A stretch of DNA of 19,096 nucleotides from JBBDNV01 sp040877415 (lineage in GTDB: Bacteria; Planctomycetota; Planctomycetia; Pirellulales; PALSA-1355). Within the stretch, counting starts at the first letter, position 1. Every line of letters starts with the position of its first letter. The stretch lies in the NCBI GenBank assembly GCA_040877415.1, contig JBBDNV010000116.1, forward strand, positions 1 to 19,096. Direction: 5' to 3'. Positions 1 to 8,112 of the stretch are shown here, piece after piece. The notes under the pieces were generated by a model. That model did not search any database. It had not been told where the DNA came from and saw only the letters and a list, made by a program, of their open reading frames with translations. A program made the position numbers and the translations under genes.

Positions 1-260
1 CCGTAGCCGTCGCCCATGCTGGCGCCGCACGGGCAGAGCAGGTACTTGTCGGTCAGATAGGCATAGCCGTGCAGGCTGACGGCCGTTAGTTCCAACTCGC
101 CGGAGAAGGCCCGGCGATTGAGCGTTTCGATGTCGACCAGTTCGTGGCGGAATTCGTACGGCCCGGTATCGATTTTTCGATTGGCCAGGGCGTGGAACAT
201 GAAGGCGTCGTCCGGATCGGGGCTGTGTCCGACGCGAATCGTGCATTTGGTCGTGCTCAC
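1..260 (-). CDS. mqnD: MqnD-type menaquinone biosynthesis enzyme, 5' part only
   Basis: The reverse strand is open from a GTG at 258-260 to the window edge and gives about 86 N-terminal residues. The opening GHSPDPDDAFMFHAL, then DIETLNRRAFSGE, AVSLHGYAYL and GASMGDGYG, follow the pattern of the MqnA/MqnD family. MqnD has SPxPxD near its N-terminus, DIExLN, and a glycine-rich loop before GYG. In the futalosine pathway MqnD converts cyclic dehypoxanthinyl futalosine to 1,4-dihydroxy-6-naphthoate, a menaquinone precursor; the fold is that of periplasmic binding proteins but the enzyme is cytoplasmic. An AGGAGG sequence (265-270) lies four bases before the GTG, which fixes the start although the spacing is short. 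The C-terminal two thirds lie outside the window. MqnA is the main alternative, because the two paralogues resemble each other in this part. Confidence 0.82.
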   Translation of the reverse strand, partial: MSTTKCTIRVGHSPDPDDAFMFHALANRKIDTGPYEFRHELVDIETLNRRAFSGELELTAVSLHGYAYLTDKYLLCPCGASMGDGY

Positions 261-393
261 CGGTCCTCCTCGCGCAAGCGCGCGTGATCCTCTGGCACCC
301 ATCATAGGAGCGCGGCAGCGCCTTGAGGAGAGGCGCGCGGCGGGGGCACGAGAGTGGGGAGGGCCCGTCGCCGCTGGCTCCGGGCTAAACAAT

Positions 394-645
394 TTAGCGG
401 TCGGACGCGGGCCGTTTGCGGCCGGCCGGGGGAGTGCCCAAGCCCCGCGTGTCCTTGGGCTCGACGCGGGTGGCGCGGCGGTTTTCGCGCTGAATAGCCT
501 CGTAGATTTCCTGGCGGTGAACCGGAATCTCGGTCGGCGCGTTGATCCCCAAGCGAACCTTGTCGCCGCGAATGTCGACGATCGTGATGACGATGTTGTC
601 GCCAATCATGATGCTCTCGTCGCGCTGTCTCGACAGGACAAGCAT
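394..645 (-). CDS. csrA: CsrA, carbon storage / translational regulator
   Basis: CsrA is a small dimeric RNA-binding protein that binds GGA motifs in mRNA leaders and usually blocks translation. This protein has 83 residues and matches the family from residue 1: MLVLSRQRDESIMIGDNI, then IRGDKVRLGINAP and IPVHRQEIYEAI. The RNA-contacting residues L4, R6 and R44 are all present. The reading frame continues upstream for 15 codons, but the MLVLSR start is the conserved one and has AAGGAG five bases before it. The last 25 or so residues (from about ENRRATR) form a basic Pro/Gly-rich tail, longer than in the E. coli protein. It lies 235 bases downstream of fliW on the same strand. In bacteria with this pair, FliW binds CsrA and relieves repression of flagellin mRNA. 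Confidence 0.96.
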   Translation of the reverse strand: MLVLSRQRDESIMIGDNIVITIVDIRGDKVRLGINAPTEIPVHRQEIYEAIQRENRRATRVEPKDTRGLGTPPAGRKRPASDR

Positions 646-880
646 CGATGCTCCTTCTTCTACGGCGGTGCCGCGCCCTTGCGCAGGCACCGTCGGCGTT
701 GTCCGGAAAGTGGCGATCGCTTTCCAGAGGGCCTGCCTCGCGCTTGCGCGCTTGGGCTGCGCGGGCGAAGGCGTCTGGGTCTTTCTTGCGGGTTATTGAG
801 GCAGCAAAGCGACGCTTTCGAACCGCGCGCTGGGCCGGCGGTCGATTGCGGCGCGCTTTGGCTGCCGGTGTCTCTCTCTA

Positions 881-1321
881 TCAGGCAATCTTTTTCCTAA
901 CCGACGCCTCGCGGCAAAGCTCGTATTGCACCGACTGGTCGCCGCTGGAAACCACCTGCCGCCCAATGCGCTCGCCCAGGTGAATCACCAGCGGCGCCTT
1001 GAGGTTCAACGTGATCCCACGATCGTTCTTGCCGACAATCGCCAGCACGTGGACGTCGTCGATAAGCTGCGAGAGCAACGAGCCGAGCTCACCGCGGGTC
1101 ACGCGCAACCGGTAGTCGGGCACAAATCGCCGCGGGCTGACCACCGCCAGCGCCACCTCGGGATGCGTCGTGCTTTGCAGCCATCCTAAGGCGTCGTTCT
1201 GGGAGTCGGCCAACAGCACCCACGCCGTGCAGTCATCGAGACCGGGCAATCCGGTCGGGAACTGAATGACGTCGCCGGGCGCGATTTCTACGGAACCAAA
1301 TCGACTGGTACGAATTTCCAT
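881..1321 (-). CDS. fliW: FliW, flagellar assembly factor and CsrA antagonist
   Basis: The 146-residue product has the normal FliW length and carries the family's landmarks: FPTGLPGLDD (21-30), WLQSTTHPEVALAV (47-60) and TLNLKAPLVIHLGERIGRQVV (104-124). FliW binds either flagellin or CsrA. When flagellin is exported, free FliW captures CsrA and lets flagellin be translated. The frame extends 80 codons upstream, but the MEIRTSRFG start matches the family and the upstream part looks like random GC-rich translation. There is no strong Shine-Dalgarno; the leader before ATG reads GACGAGAAAACACC. csrA follows on the same strand, so the two are probably co-regulated even though 235 bases separate them. 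A sigma-28-like promoter is proposed about 50 bases upstream. No flagellar structural gene is in the window. Confidence 0.93.
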   Translation of the reverse strand: MEIRTSRFGSVEIAPGDVIQFPTGLPGLDDCTAWVLLADSQNDALGWLQSTTHPEVALAVVSPRRFVPDYRLRVTRGELGSLLSQLIDDVHVLAIVGKNDRGITLNLKAPLVIHLGERIGRQVVSSGDQSVQYELCREASVRKKIA

Positions 1322-1371
1322 GGTGTTTTCTCGTCCGTGAACACCGGGCGCGCCGCCGGCCGAACCGTCAC

Positions 1372-1397
1372 AGTTCGGCAGCGTCGCGTAAACTTTG
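1372..1397 (-). promoter_or_regulatory. candidate sigma-28 (FliA) promoter upstream of fliW
   Basis: On the reverse strand CAAAGTTT (1390-1397) is followed after 10 bases by GCCGAACT (1372-1379). The enterobacterial flagellar sigma-28 consensus is TAAAGTTT, 11 bases, then GCCGATAA. The -35 part matches 7 of 8 positions and the -10 part matches the first five; the spacer is one base short. Initiation would fall about 40-45 bases before the fliW ATG. A flagellar sigma factor driving fliW-csrA makes biological sense, but the match comes from reading by eye and planctomycete sigma-28 preferences are not known to me. Confidence 0.35.
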
Positions 1398-1587
1398 CCG
1401 CTTGCGTGCGCGCAATCGCTTAAGCGCACATAGCCTAAATCGGCCGCCCCAGCGTGCCGCGCCACAAAAAAGGATCGACACGGCCACGCTCTCGTCATGC
1501 CCGGCCCAGGACGGCACGGGTATCTGGCAAACCCTTCCGGATGTGGCGGACCTGACGGCAAATCGCCTGCTTTTCGCCGCAGGACGT

Positions 1588-2517
1588 TCAGCGCGTCGAG
1601 CGCGATTGCGCGATCAGTTCGCTCGCGCCGTCGGCGATAAGCCGGGCGGCCACGTCGGCGCCCAACCGCGGCGCCTCATCGATCGGGCCGGCTGCGAAGG
1701 CGGCGAGCCGCCGGCGCCCGTCGGGGCTGAGCACGACGGCGTCCAGGCGCAATAGTCCGTCGGATTGAAGTCGGGCCCAGGCCCCGACCGGCGCCAGGCA
1801 TCCACCCCGCAGATTCGCCAAAAGCACGCGTTCGGCGACGACCGCCTGGCGCGTCGGCCCGTGATCGAGCGGCGCGACCGCTTGGCAGGTCTCGCGGTCG
1901 GCCGCGCGGGCTTCGATCGCCAGCGCTCCCTGTCCCACGGCGGGGAGCATGCGATCGGGCTCGAAAACTTCGGTGATTTGATCTTCGAGTCCCAAGCGCA
2001 CGAGCCCGGCCTGGGCGAGCACCAGCGCGTCGTACCCGCCGCCGGCCAATTTTTTCAGGCGCGTATCCACGTTGCCGCGCACGTCGAGCAACCGCAAGTC
2101 GCTTCGCGCGTACAATAGTTGGGCGCGCCGCCGCAAACTGCCCGTGCCGACGGCGGCGCCGGGGGGCAGTTGGTCGAATCGCAGTCCCTCGCGGCTGACC
2201 AGCGCGTCGCGGGGGCTTTCGCGCTCGGGCACGGCGGCCAGGCACAAGCCTTCGACGCTTTCGGTGGGCAGGTCCTTCAGGCTGTGCACCGCCAGGTCAA
2301 TGCGACGATCCACGAGCGCCCGCTGGAGCTCCTTGGTGAAAACGCCCGGGCTGCCGAGGTTTTCGATTCTGTCGCGCTTGTGCACGTCGCCGCGAGTGGT
2401 GACGGGCACAAGTTCGACGTCAATGCCGCGGGAGGTCAACTGCGCGGCCACCCAGTGTGCCTGCCAACGGGCCAGGGCACTGGCGCGGGTGCCGAGTCGG
2501 AGACGCAGCGTGCTCAT
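1588..2517 (-). CDS. hemC: porphobilinogen deaminase (hydroxymethylbilane synthase)
   Basis: HemC joins four porphobilinogen molecules into hydroxymethylbilane, the third common step of tetrapyrrole synthesis, in the cytoplasm. The 309-residue product is normal in length and complete. It starts LRLRLGTRASALARWQA and has FTKELQRALVDRRIDLAVHS. The catalytic aspartate is D82 in HSLKDLPT. Substrate and cofactor arginines sit in VGTGSLRRRAQL (123-134) and DVRGNVDTRLKKL. The cysteine carrying the dipyrromethane cofactor is C240 in LRGGCLAPVG. The frame is open for 61 codons further upstream, but MSTLRLRLGTR is the family start. There is no clear Shine-Dalgarno before it. The gene stands between fliW and a ComF-family gene on the same strand, with 266- and 136-base gaps. 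No other heme gene is nearby. Confidence 0.97.
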   Translation of the reverse strand: MSTLRLRLGTRASALARWQAHWVAAQLTSRGIDVELVPVTTRGDVHKRDRIENLGSPGVFTKELQRALVDRRIDLAVHSLKDLPTESVEGLCLAAVPERESPRDALVSREGLRFDQLPPGAAVGTGSLRRRAQLLYARSDLRLLDVRGNVDTRLKKLAGGGYDALVLAQAGLVRLGLEDQITEVFEPDRMLPAVGQGALAIEARAADRETCQAVAPLDHGPTRQAVVAERVLLANLRGGCLAPVGAWARLQSDGLLRLDAVVLSPDGRRRLAAFAAGPIDEAPRLGADVAARLIADGASELIAQSRSTR

Positions 2518-2548
2518 GACGAATCGGTCGAAAACGAAGAAGCGCGAG

Positions 2549-2566
2549 GTGCAAAATTGCTTGCAC
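2549..2566. promoter_or_regulatory. inverted repeat upstream of hemC
   Basis: GTGCAA and TTGCAC form a perfect 6-6-6 dyad about 32 bases before the hemC start, in the otherwise featureless 136-base gap after comF. The spot would suit an operator or a short hairpin in the hemC leader. No regulator is identifiable, and a 6-base dyad can occur by chance. Confidence 0.25.
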
Positions 2567-2653
2567 TTATTCTTGCCATTCCCGGCGCGCCGGCAAGGCG
2601 AATCGCGTCGCGGCCCGGCGGCCGTTTTTTGGGGGACGCGGCTGCGAGGCCGC

Positions 2654-3442
2654 TCAGGCGAGCCCTTCCGCCCGGGCCAACACGGCGACGGCCACGACAC
2701 GGGCCCCGGATTTGGACAAGATTTTGGCGGCTTCGTCGACCGTGGCGCCTGTGGTCATGATGTCGTCGACCAGCAGGATGCGGGCGCCGGGGAGATCGGG
2801 GTCGCGGCGAGCGCGAAATGCCCCGCGGACGTTGGCCCGACGCCGGGAATGCGACAGGCTGGCCTGCGGCGCGGTCCGGCGGCAACGCACGAGCAAATCC
2901 GGCCGCGCCGGCAGTCCGAGATGGGCGGCCAACCGCTTGGCGATTGCGTCGGGACTGTTGGCGCCGCGCCACAGTTTTCGGGTCCAGTGCATGGGCACCG
3001 GCACGACGACGTCGGGCGCAAGCGCCGCCAAGGGCGCCGCGGCAGATTCGGCCAGGAGTTCGGCCAACGCCACGGCCAGCGCGCGCTGGTGCGACCGCTT
3101 GATGCGCAGCACCGCGCTGCGCAGCGCGCCCTGGTAAACGCCCAGCCGCGACACGCGGTCAAAGTGAAACCGCTTGTCGCGGCACCGCGCGCACTTTTGG
3201 GGGTCGCCGCCCGGCGGAATCGACGCGCCGCAGCGCGGACAACCGGGCCGCGCGTCAACCAGCGCCGCGCGACACGCCGCGCACACCGGCGCGAATGAAC
3301 CGGGTTCGACCGCGTCGCGACAGCACGCACAAACCGGGGGGAAGACCAGGTCGAGCCCAAGGCCCAGCCACCGGCGCGCCCGCCCGTGCCGCGGACCAAC
3401 ATCCGGCGGTGACGCAGCTTGCCCACCGGCGCCCTTGGCCAT
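2654..3442 (-). CDS. ComF-family phosphoribosyltransferase with N-terminal zinc-ribbon cysteines
   Basis: The 262-residue product has the two parts of the ComF family. Residues 35-90 carry paired cysteines (CACC 38-41, CAAC 54-57, CPRC 68-71, CARC 84-87), expected to bind zinc. The rest is a type I phosphoribosyltransferase fold, with VVVPVPMHWTRKLWRGANSPDAIA-like sequence from about 145 and the PRPP-binding loop ILLVDDIMTTGAT at 222-234. ComF proteins act in DNA uptake during natural competence; many family members, such as GntX types, have no proven role. AGGGG about 8 bases before the ATG supports the start. The gene begins 37 bases after the stop of the large sialidase-like gene on the same strand and may be read through from it. 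No other competence gene is present. Confidence 0.9.
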   Translation of the reverse strand: MAKGAGGQAASPPDVGPRHGRARRWLGLGLDLVFPPVCACCRDAVEPGSFAPVCAACRAALVDARPGCPRCGASIPPGGDPQKCARCRDKRFHFDRVSRLGVYQGALRSAVLRIKRSHQRALAVALAELLAESAAAPLAALAPDVVVPVPMHWTRKLWRGANSPDAIAKRLAAHLGLPARPDLLVRCRRTAPQASLSHSRRRANVRGAFRARRDPDLPGARILLVDDIMTTGATVDEAAKILSKSGARVVAVAVLARAEGLA

Positions 3443-3479
3443 TTAGTTTTCCCCTCGCGCGTCTTGTGCGCGGGACGAA

Positions 3480-6400
3480 TCAATCCTGCCTAGTGTAATC
3501 GAACAACAACTGGATCTCGGCCGCGCTGAGCGCGCGGTTGTAAAGGGCCTGATCGACCATTTGACCATTGAACCCGTTCCGGTACGGATCAGCCCGACTG
3601 CCGATGTACAGATTGTGGACGGACGGACTGACAACGTTGGGGCCGGAGACGCCGGAACCGAAGCCGTACGCGGTGACGGTGGAATTGGATACCGGCGTCA
3701 CGTAATAGGTGACTCCTCGGCCCGGCCCGTTGCCGACCGCCGCCACGTGATACCACACGTCGCGCGCAATGAGGCCGGGCGCCGAAGTGTCGTTGAGCCG
3801 CAGGGTCGAATTCGGCCCGACGATATACAGGCCCAAGGACCCGTCTTCGTTGATGGTAAGAGAAAAGCCGCCGTTGGCCAGGGTCCCGGCGGTGTTGTCG
3901 AACAGCGTCATGGGCGCGGAGCTCGCGCCCGCCTTGACAAACGTCGAAATCGTAAACACGCCGGTGTTTTGGACGAAATCGAAGTTGTTCGGGCTCGCGC
4001 CGCTCGAGTTGTCGACGATCCACGGGTGGCCGAGGCTCGGCCCAGCCGTGTCGTAGCGCCAACTGGGACCGACCTCGGGATCGACTGCATACAAGACCTG
4101 GCGCGTATCGAAGGCAACCTTGGCATGGAATCGGTTGGTCGAGGCGTCGATCGCCGAGTGGACGGCCGTGCCGGCGGCCGGCGTCGCGGGCAACGGATCC
4201 GCGAAGTTAAAGTCGGCGAAGTAATGCGCGGGGTCGTAGGCCGGCAGCCAGAATTCCAGGCCCCCGATCGTGTTCGGCGCGTCGCTTCCGTAGTCCGGCG
4301 CCGGGTCGCGCGGCGGCTCGGCGAAGCCGGCCGGCAACCACTCGCCGGGCAATAGGGCCCGCCGCGTGACGCGCAACACGTCGATGTCAAAGGCCAACTG
4401 CTGGCTGCCGCTGGCGGCCGCGCCGAGCAACACCGGTTCGTCCGCCCACAGGCGCAGCATCGTGTTGTCCGGGCCGCCGGAAAAGTCGGCGCCGTCGATG
4501 ATCAAGGTGAGCTGGTGCGTCGCGGCATTCCGCAGGGCCGTGATGCGATGCCAGTTGCCGTCGTCGATCGATTGAGCGCTTGTGACGGCGGAAGGAAGCA
4601 GCAGGTCGTCGACTTTGAATCGGACGCGCCCGTCCACGAGCTCGAGCGTCCAGCCCGCTGCGCCGTCTCGTGAGCCGATGATGATCCCCGAGGAGTCGGA
4701 GGTGCGAATCGTCGCTTCGACGGTGAAGCTTTCGGTGGCCTCGAATTGCAGGGCCCTGGTCCGCAGCGGCGTGAGCATCACGTGGTCGGAACCGGAGGTG
4801 AGGCGCAGCGCGGTGTGGCCGTCGGGCGCGGCGACGTACCGCGGCGCTTCGGCGGCCGAATCGGCCCGCGGCACGGCGCGGTTGTCCCACAACGAACGAT
4901 CGAAGATCGAAGGGCCGCCCAGTTCGGTCAACCGGCCGGGTTCTTTTTCGTTGAAGTGCCAGATGAATTGATAATCGTCGGGAGTCTCGAGCCACCTCAA
5001 GTTGAAGCGCATGAGGTACACGTGCTTGACCCAGTCCAAATTGTCGCGGCCGCCATTGAAGACCAGCAGGACCGTGTCGGGAGAGACCAAAACCATGTCA
5101 GAATACGAGGCGTAGCCATAGAAGACCGAGTTGCCCTTGACCCAAGTGGCCATGTTGTCGTGGCTGACCCAGATGGTCATCTTCTGGCGCGTGCCGTCGT
5201 GCAGATGCCCGGCGTCGGTCGCGTCGGGCGCGGAGAACAGCACGGTGTTCTCATTGACGCGAAGCAGCGAGGCGTGCACGGGAGAAGTTATCAGGCTGGC
5301 TTCTTCCTGCATGTTGCTCCAGGTCATGCCGCCGTCGAAGCTTCGCGAGCTGCCGCGCACCGGCCGGTTGTTGATGCGAATGCTCATGTAAATCGAGCCG
5401 TCGCTCCCCTCGGCGAGCGTGTTTTCGTTCGAATAGTCATTGACCGGATTGGTCTGATCGAGCCCGCCGCCCAGGTGCCAGGTCTGGCCGTGATCGTCGG
5501 AATAGATGACGTGCGACCAGGAGGTGCCGCTGAGGTCGCCCGAAAGACGATGATCGGCCGTGATCAAAAGCCGGCCGGCACGGGGGCCGTTTTGGAGCTG
5601 GATGCCGTGCCCGGTTCCCACGGCATACCAACCCCAGGGCTCGTCGGGAAACGCCGCGGGGTTGGGGTTTCCTTGGGCGGTGACTTTCACGTCCAGGGTG
5701 ACGTCGCGCGGGATCGACCACGACAGTCCGCTGTCGGTGCTCGACATGACGAACACCAGGTCATTGTCCTTGGTGAAAAGCACGAACAGCTCGCCGGTTT
5801 GCTCATCGACGACGGCCGTGGGAACGCCGACGTCCACGGTGCCGCTTGGCACGCTGAAAATCGCCGTGAGGGGAGTCCAGCTTACGCCGTTGTCGAAACT
5901 TCGGCGCATCACGATGGCGAAGCTTGTCGCGTCATTGCTGCCGCCCCAGCGGCCTTCACTGAAGAACAACAGCGTGCCGTCGACGGCCCTTATCAGGGTC
6001 GGAGCGTAGGCGGAATAATAGCCGCCGTCTCCCCAATGGACGAAATCGGCCCCGGGCCGCGTGGGCTCGAGCACCGTTTCGGCCGGCGGCGCGGCGAGCC
6101 ATCGAAAGACCGGCATGCCCACGTGGAGCAACGCGATTAATTCGTCGGCCATGTTCACCAGCGAATCGCGGTTGTAGTCGACGACACTGGTGATCGAGGC
6201 GGGGTTGGCCAGCGAATGGGGGCCGTTGCGCGCGGCGAGCCGGTCCGTCGCGTTGACGACCGGTTGCGCCGAGTTGGCGCCCGAGTCACCAATCAGATTG
6301 CCGAAATAAAAGACGTCGGGCCGCTTGAGCCCCGTGTTGGGCGAGGCCTTGACGGTGACTTGCAGCCAGGTGTTTTCGAGAGCGTTATCGGGCCAGGTGA

Positions 6401-7676
6401 TCGTCACGCGGTCCGAGCCGCCCACGCCCGCGGCGTGGCGCACGGCGATCAGCAGCGGCTCGGGCGCGGCCGTCCAAGTGCTTGGATCGGCCGAATTGCC
6501 CGTGCGAAATTCGAAATCGTCGGGCGTCGGCGTGCCGCTCAATCCGTCGATGTCGACCAGGATGCCGTTGAGCCCCCGGCTATAGCTGGTGTAGTTAGCC
6601 ATCGTGGCGGTCTGGCCGGGCAGCAGCGCCCGCTTGTCCAGAGCGATCGCCGCGTCGTCCGCGGCGTTGGCCGTTGGATTGGTGCCGTCAAACTGGGAGT
6701 GGTTGTAAAAGACCGACCGCCCCACCACGTCGGCACTGACGAAATCGACGAACGCGGGCGCGCCGGCCGAGGGTGCGGAGGCGGGACTGGCGTCGACGGG
6801 GGCGTCGTCAGGGCCGAGTTGGTGACTCGCGGTGATCAACCGCAGGATTCCCCCCTGGCCGTTGTAGGCTGATCGAGCAATGATCTCGTCCGCCTGGTTC
6901 ACGAGCGCGTCCCGGTCGAAGTCGTACGCCGACGTAATGGGCGCCGGGTTGGTCAGTCCGTGCGGATGCAACCGGGTCAGCACCCGGTCGGACGCGTTGG
7001 TGATCGCGTTGGTGGCGACGTTGCCCGTCTCTCCGACCGCGCTGCCGAAATAGGAAACGTCCCGCTCGGCGAGCCCGGTGTTGGGGGTGGCGCGTACGGT
7101 GACTTGCAGCCACTCGTTCTTGATCAAGCCGTCGGGCCAGGTGATCGTGATCCGCGTGGAACCGTCCAGGCCGCCGCCGGACCGAACGCTATAGCCCGCC
7201 GGCGCGGGCGCTAGGGCCCAACTTTCCTGGTTGTTGTTGTTGCCGACGCGGAACAGGAAATCCGAAACCGTGGGCACTCCCGCTGGCTCACGGATGTCGA
7301 TCATCAGACCGTTGACGCCGGAGGCGTAGCTGGTGTAATTGGCAAACGTGGCCGTCTGGCCGGGAAGCAGCGCCTGCTTGTCGACGGCAATCGCCGCGTC
7401 GTCGGACGGGGTGGGTGCCGGATTGCCGCCGTCGAATCGCGAATTGTTGTAGAACACGTGCCGCCCGATCACCGCCGTGGCGACGCTCTCAAGCGGCGCA
7501 GCCACGAGCGCCGTTTCGTCGCCGGGGGCCGAGACGCTCAACATCCGCCGATCTTCGAGCTGGTCGACCGCCGGACGATAGCATCCGAGGCGCCGCCGCG
7601 ACGGCGCCGCGCGCGGCTTCGGCGAGCGGCCGTTTCGGGCCCAGCGTAGCCAATTACGGAAAGTGCGTTCTATCAT
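3480..7676 (-). CDS. exported multidomain sialidase-like protein (two repeat modules, GH33-type propeller, two LamG-like domains)
   Basis: The chosen start gives 1398 residues. It opens MIERTFRNWLRW and has LEDRRMLS at 40-47, a motif recurring near the N-terminus of large exported planctomycete proteins. Two homologous modules follow (about 69-272 and 316-519), each starting VGRxVFYN and ending in a calcium-loop-like D(F/Y)(D/N)RDxLVNxADE(I/L)IA. Residues 549-894 resemble an exo-sialidase six-bladed propeller with Asp boxes SFDNGVSW, STDSGLSW, SDDHGQTW, SFDGGMTW and a degenerate SHDNMATW. Plausible catalytic residues are R563, D582, E751, R767, Y858 (in YSD) and R877; the usual FRIP motif is not intact. 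LamG/concanavalin-like domains lie at about 944-1109 and 1139-1398. The predicted role is cleavage of terminal sialic or related sugars outside the cell. The frame extends 51 codons upstream, but ATG 7676 best fits exported planctomycete N-termini. Another BNR-type glycosidase specificity is possible. Confidence 0.85.
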   Translation of the reverse strand: MIERTFRNWLRWARNGRSPKPRAAPSRRRLGCYRPAVDQLEDRRMLSVSAPGDETALVAAPLESVATAVIGRHVFYNNSRFDGGNPAPTPSDDAAIAVDKQALLPGQTATFANYTSYASGVNGLMIDIREPAGVPTVSDFLFRVGNNNNQESWALAPAPAGYSVRSGGGLDGSTRITITWPDGLIKNEWLQVTVRATPNTGLAERDVSYFGSAVGETGNVATNAITNASDRVLTRLHPHGLTNPAPITSAYDFDRDALVNQADEIIARSAYNGQGGILRLITASHQLGPDDAPVDASPASAPSAGAPAFVDFVSADVVGRSVFYNHSQFDGTNPTANAADDAAIALDKRALLPGQTATMANYTSYSRGLNGILVDIDGLSGTPTPDDFEFRTGNSADPSTWTAAPEPLLIAVRHAAGVGGSDRVTITWPDNALENTWLQVTVKASPNTGLKRPDVFYFGNLIGDSGANSAQPVVNATDRLAARNGPHSLANPASITSVVDYNRDSLVNMADELIALLHVGMPVFRWLAAPPAETVLEPTRPGADFVHWGDGGYYSAYAPTLIRAVDGTLLFFSEGRWGGSNDATSFAIVMRRSFDNGVSWTPLTAIFSVPSGTVDVGVPTAVVDEQTGELFVLFTKDNDLVFVMSSTDSGLSWSIPRDVTLDVKVTAQGNPNPAAFPDEPWGWYAVGTGHGIQLQNGPRAGRLLITADHRLSGDLSGTSWSHVIYSDDHGQTWHLGGGLDQTNPVNDYSNENTLAEGSDGSIYMSIRINNRPVRGSSRSFDGGMTWSNMQEEASLITSPVHASLLRVNENTVLFSAPDATDAGHLHDGTRQKMTIWVSHDNMATWVKGNSVFYGYASYSDMVLVSPDTVLLVFNGGRDNLDWVKHVYLMRFNLRWLETPDDYQFIWHFNEKEPGRLTELGGPSIFDRSLWDNRAVPRADSAAEAPRYVAAPDGHTALRLTSGSDHVMLTPLRTRALQFEATESFTVEATIRTSDSSGIIIGSRDGAAGWTLELVDGRVRFKVDDLLLPSAVTSAQSIDDGNWHRITALRNAATHQLTLIIDGADFSGGPDNTMLRLWADEPVLLGAAASGSQQLAFDIDVLRVTRRALLPGEWLPAGFAEPPRDPAPDYGSDAPNTIGGLEFWLPAYDPAHYFADFNFADPLPATPAAGTAVHSAIDASTNRFHAKVAFDTRQVLYAVDPEVGPSWRYDTAGPSLGHPWIVDNSSGASPNNFDFVQNTGVFTISTFVKAGASSAPMTLFDNTAGTLANGGFSLTINEDGSLGLYIVGPNSTLRLNDTSAPGLIARDVWYHVAAVGNGPGRGVTYYVTPVSNSTVTAYGFGSGVSGPNVVSPSVHNLYIGSRADPYRNGFNGQMVDQALYNRALSAAEIQLLFDYTRQD
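6120..6731 (-). repeat. intragenic duplicated module, copy 2
   Basis: This second module repeats copy 1 with VFYNHSQFDG, DDAAIALDKRALLPGQTAT, MANYTSYSRGLNG, VTITWPDNAL, WLQVTVKASPNTGL and DYNRDSLVNMADE. The two copies start about 740 bp apart, with a short Ala/Ser/Pro-rich linker between them. The closing loop resembles half of a dockerin or EF-hand calcium site, so calcium-dependent stabilisation or docking is a reasonable guess. Confidence 0.85.
6861..7472 (-). repeat. intragenic duplicated module, copy 1
   Basis: This is the first of two homologous modules of about 204 codons in the sialidase-like gene. Protein landmarks shared with copy 2 are VFYNNSRFDG, DDAAIAVDKQALLPGQTAT, FANYTSYASGVNG, ITITWPDGLI, WLQVTVRATPNTGL and the acidic loop DFDRDALVNQADE. 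The DNA is still visibly similar, for example around 7330-7400 compared with 6590-6660, which points to internal duplication. Confidence 0.85.
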
Positions 7677-8112
7677 GAAATCCCAACAGGCCGTCCTGAC
7701 CGTCGTAGGTCGAAGAGCCATCAAAGGGGGTAAAATCAGCGTGTACGCGGATCGATGCTTGCCCTGCGCGCCGGGGAGAAGTGCAGCCAAAATGCTTGGA
7801 AGCACAGGGGCAAACAGGGTGCGCACCACGAGCGCCCGTCAAGAGGGCGTCAGAAGGCGCGATCGACGCGCTCCAGGTCCAGTAGCGACCTCGCGAGGAA
7901 GTGTGTCGCGGCCTGCGCGCGATAGGGCCCGCGCAAACCGCAGCCGTGGATTGATTTTAGCGACGACGAGCGGTCGTTTGAAGTCCCAATCAAGAATTTT
8001 TCGTTAAAATCCGGTGAGTTCGCCGCTCGACGCTGATTTGCCGGACGTCTGGATAGGGCGGCCCAACGGATGCACCCGGATTGACCGATCTTGACTCCAC
8101 GCAATAACTTAA
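7677..8112. other. intergenic region between the sialidase-like gene and an aminotransferase remnant
   Basis: I see no coding sequence that looks real in these 436 bases; the short open frames have no recognisable motif. The region should hold the leftward promoter of the sialidase-like gene. The stretch 7980-8135 is more AT-rich than its surroundings, with runs such as GAATTTTTCG and CGCATTTTTTG, and it ends where aminotransferase similarity begins abruptly. It therefore contains the probable breakpoint of the rearrangement that truncated that gene. Confidence 0.5.

Noticed and set aside
1322..1587. Possible RNA gene in the fliW-hemC gap
   Set aside because: No cloverleaf, conserved tRNA T-loop (GGTTCGAATCC-like) or riboswitch core could be found by eye; only the sigma-28-like motif stood out.
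4746..6140. 464-codon open frame antisense to the sialidase-like gene
   Set aside because: The product has no recognisable motif, and the opposite strand carries Asp boxes and catalytic-type residues in frame.
7850..8104. 84-codon leftward open frame between the sialidase-like gene and the aminotransferase remnant
   Set aside because: No recognisable sequence features or ribosome binding site, and the region appears to be a rearrangement junction.
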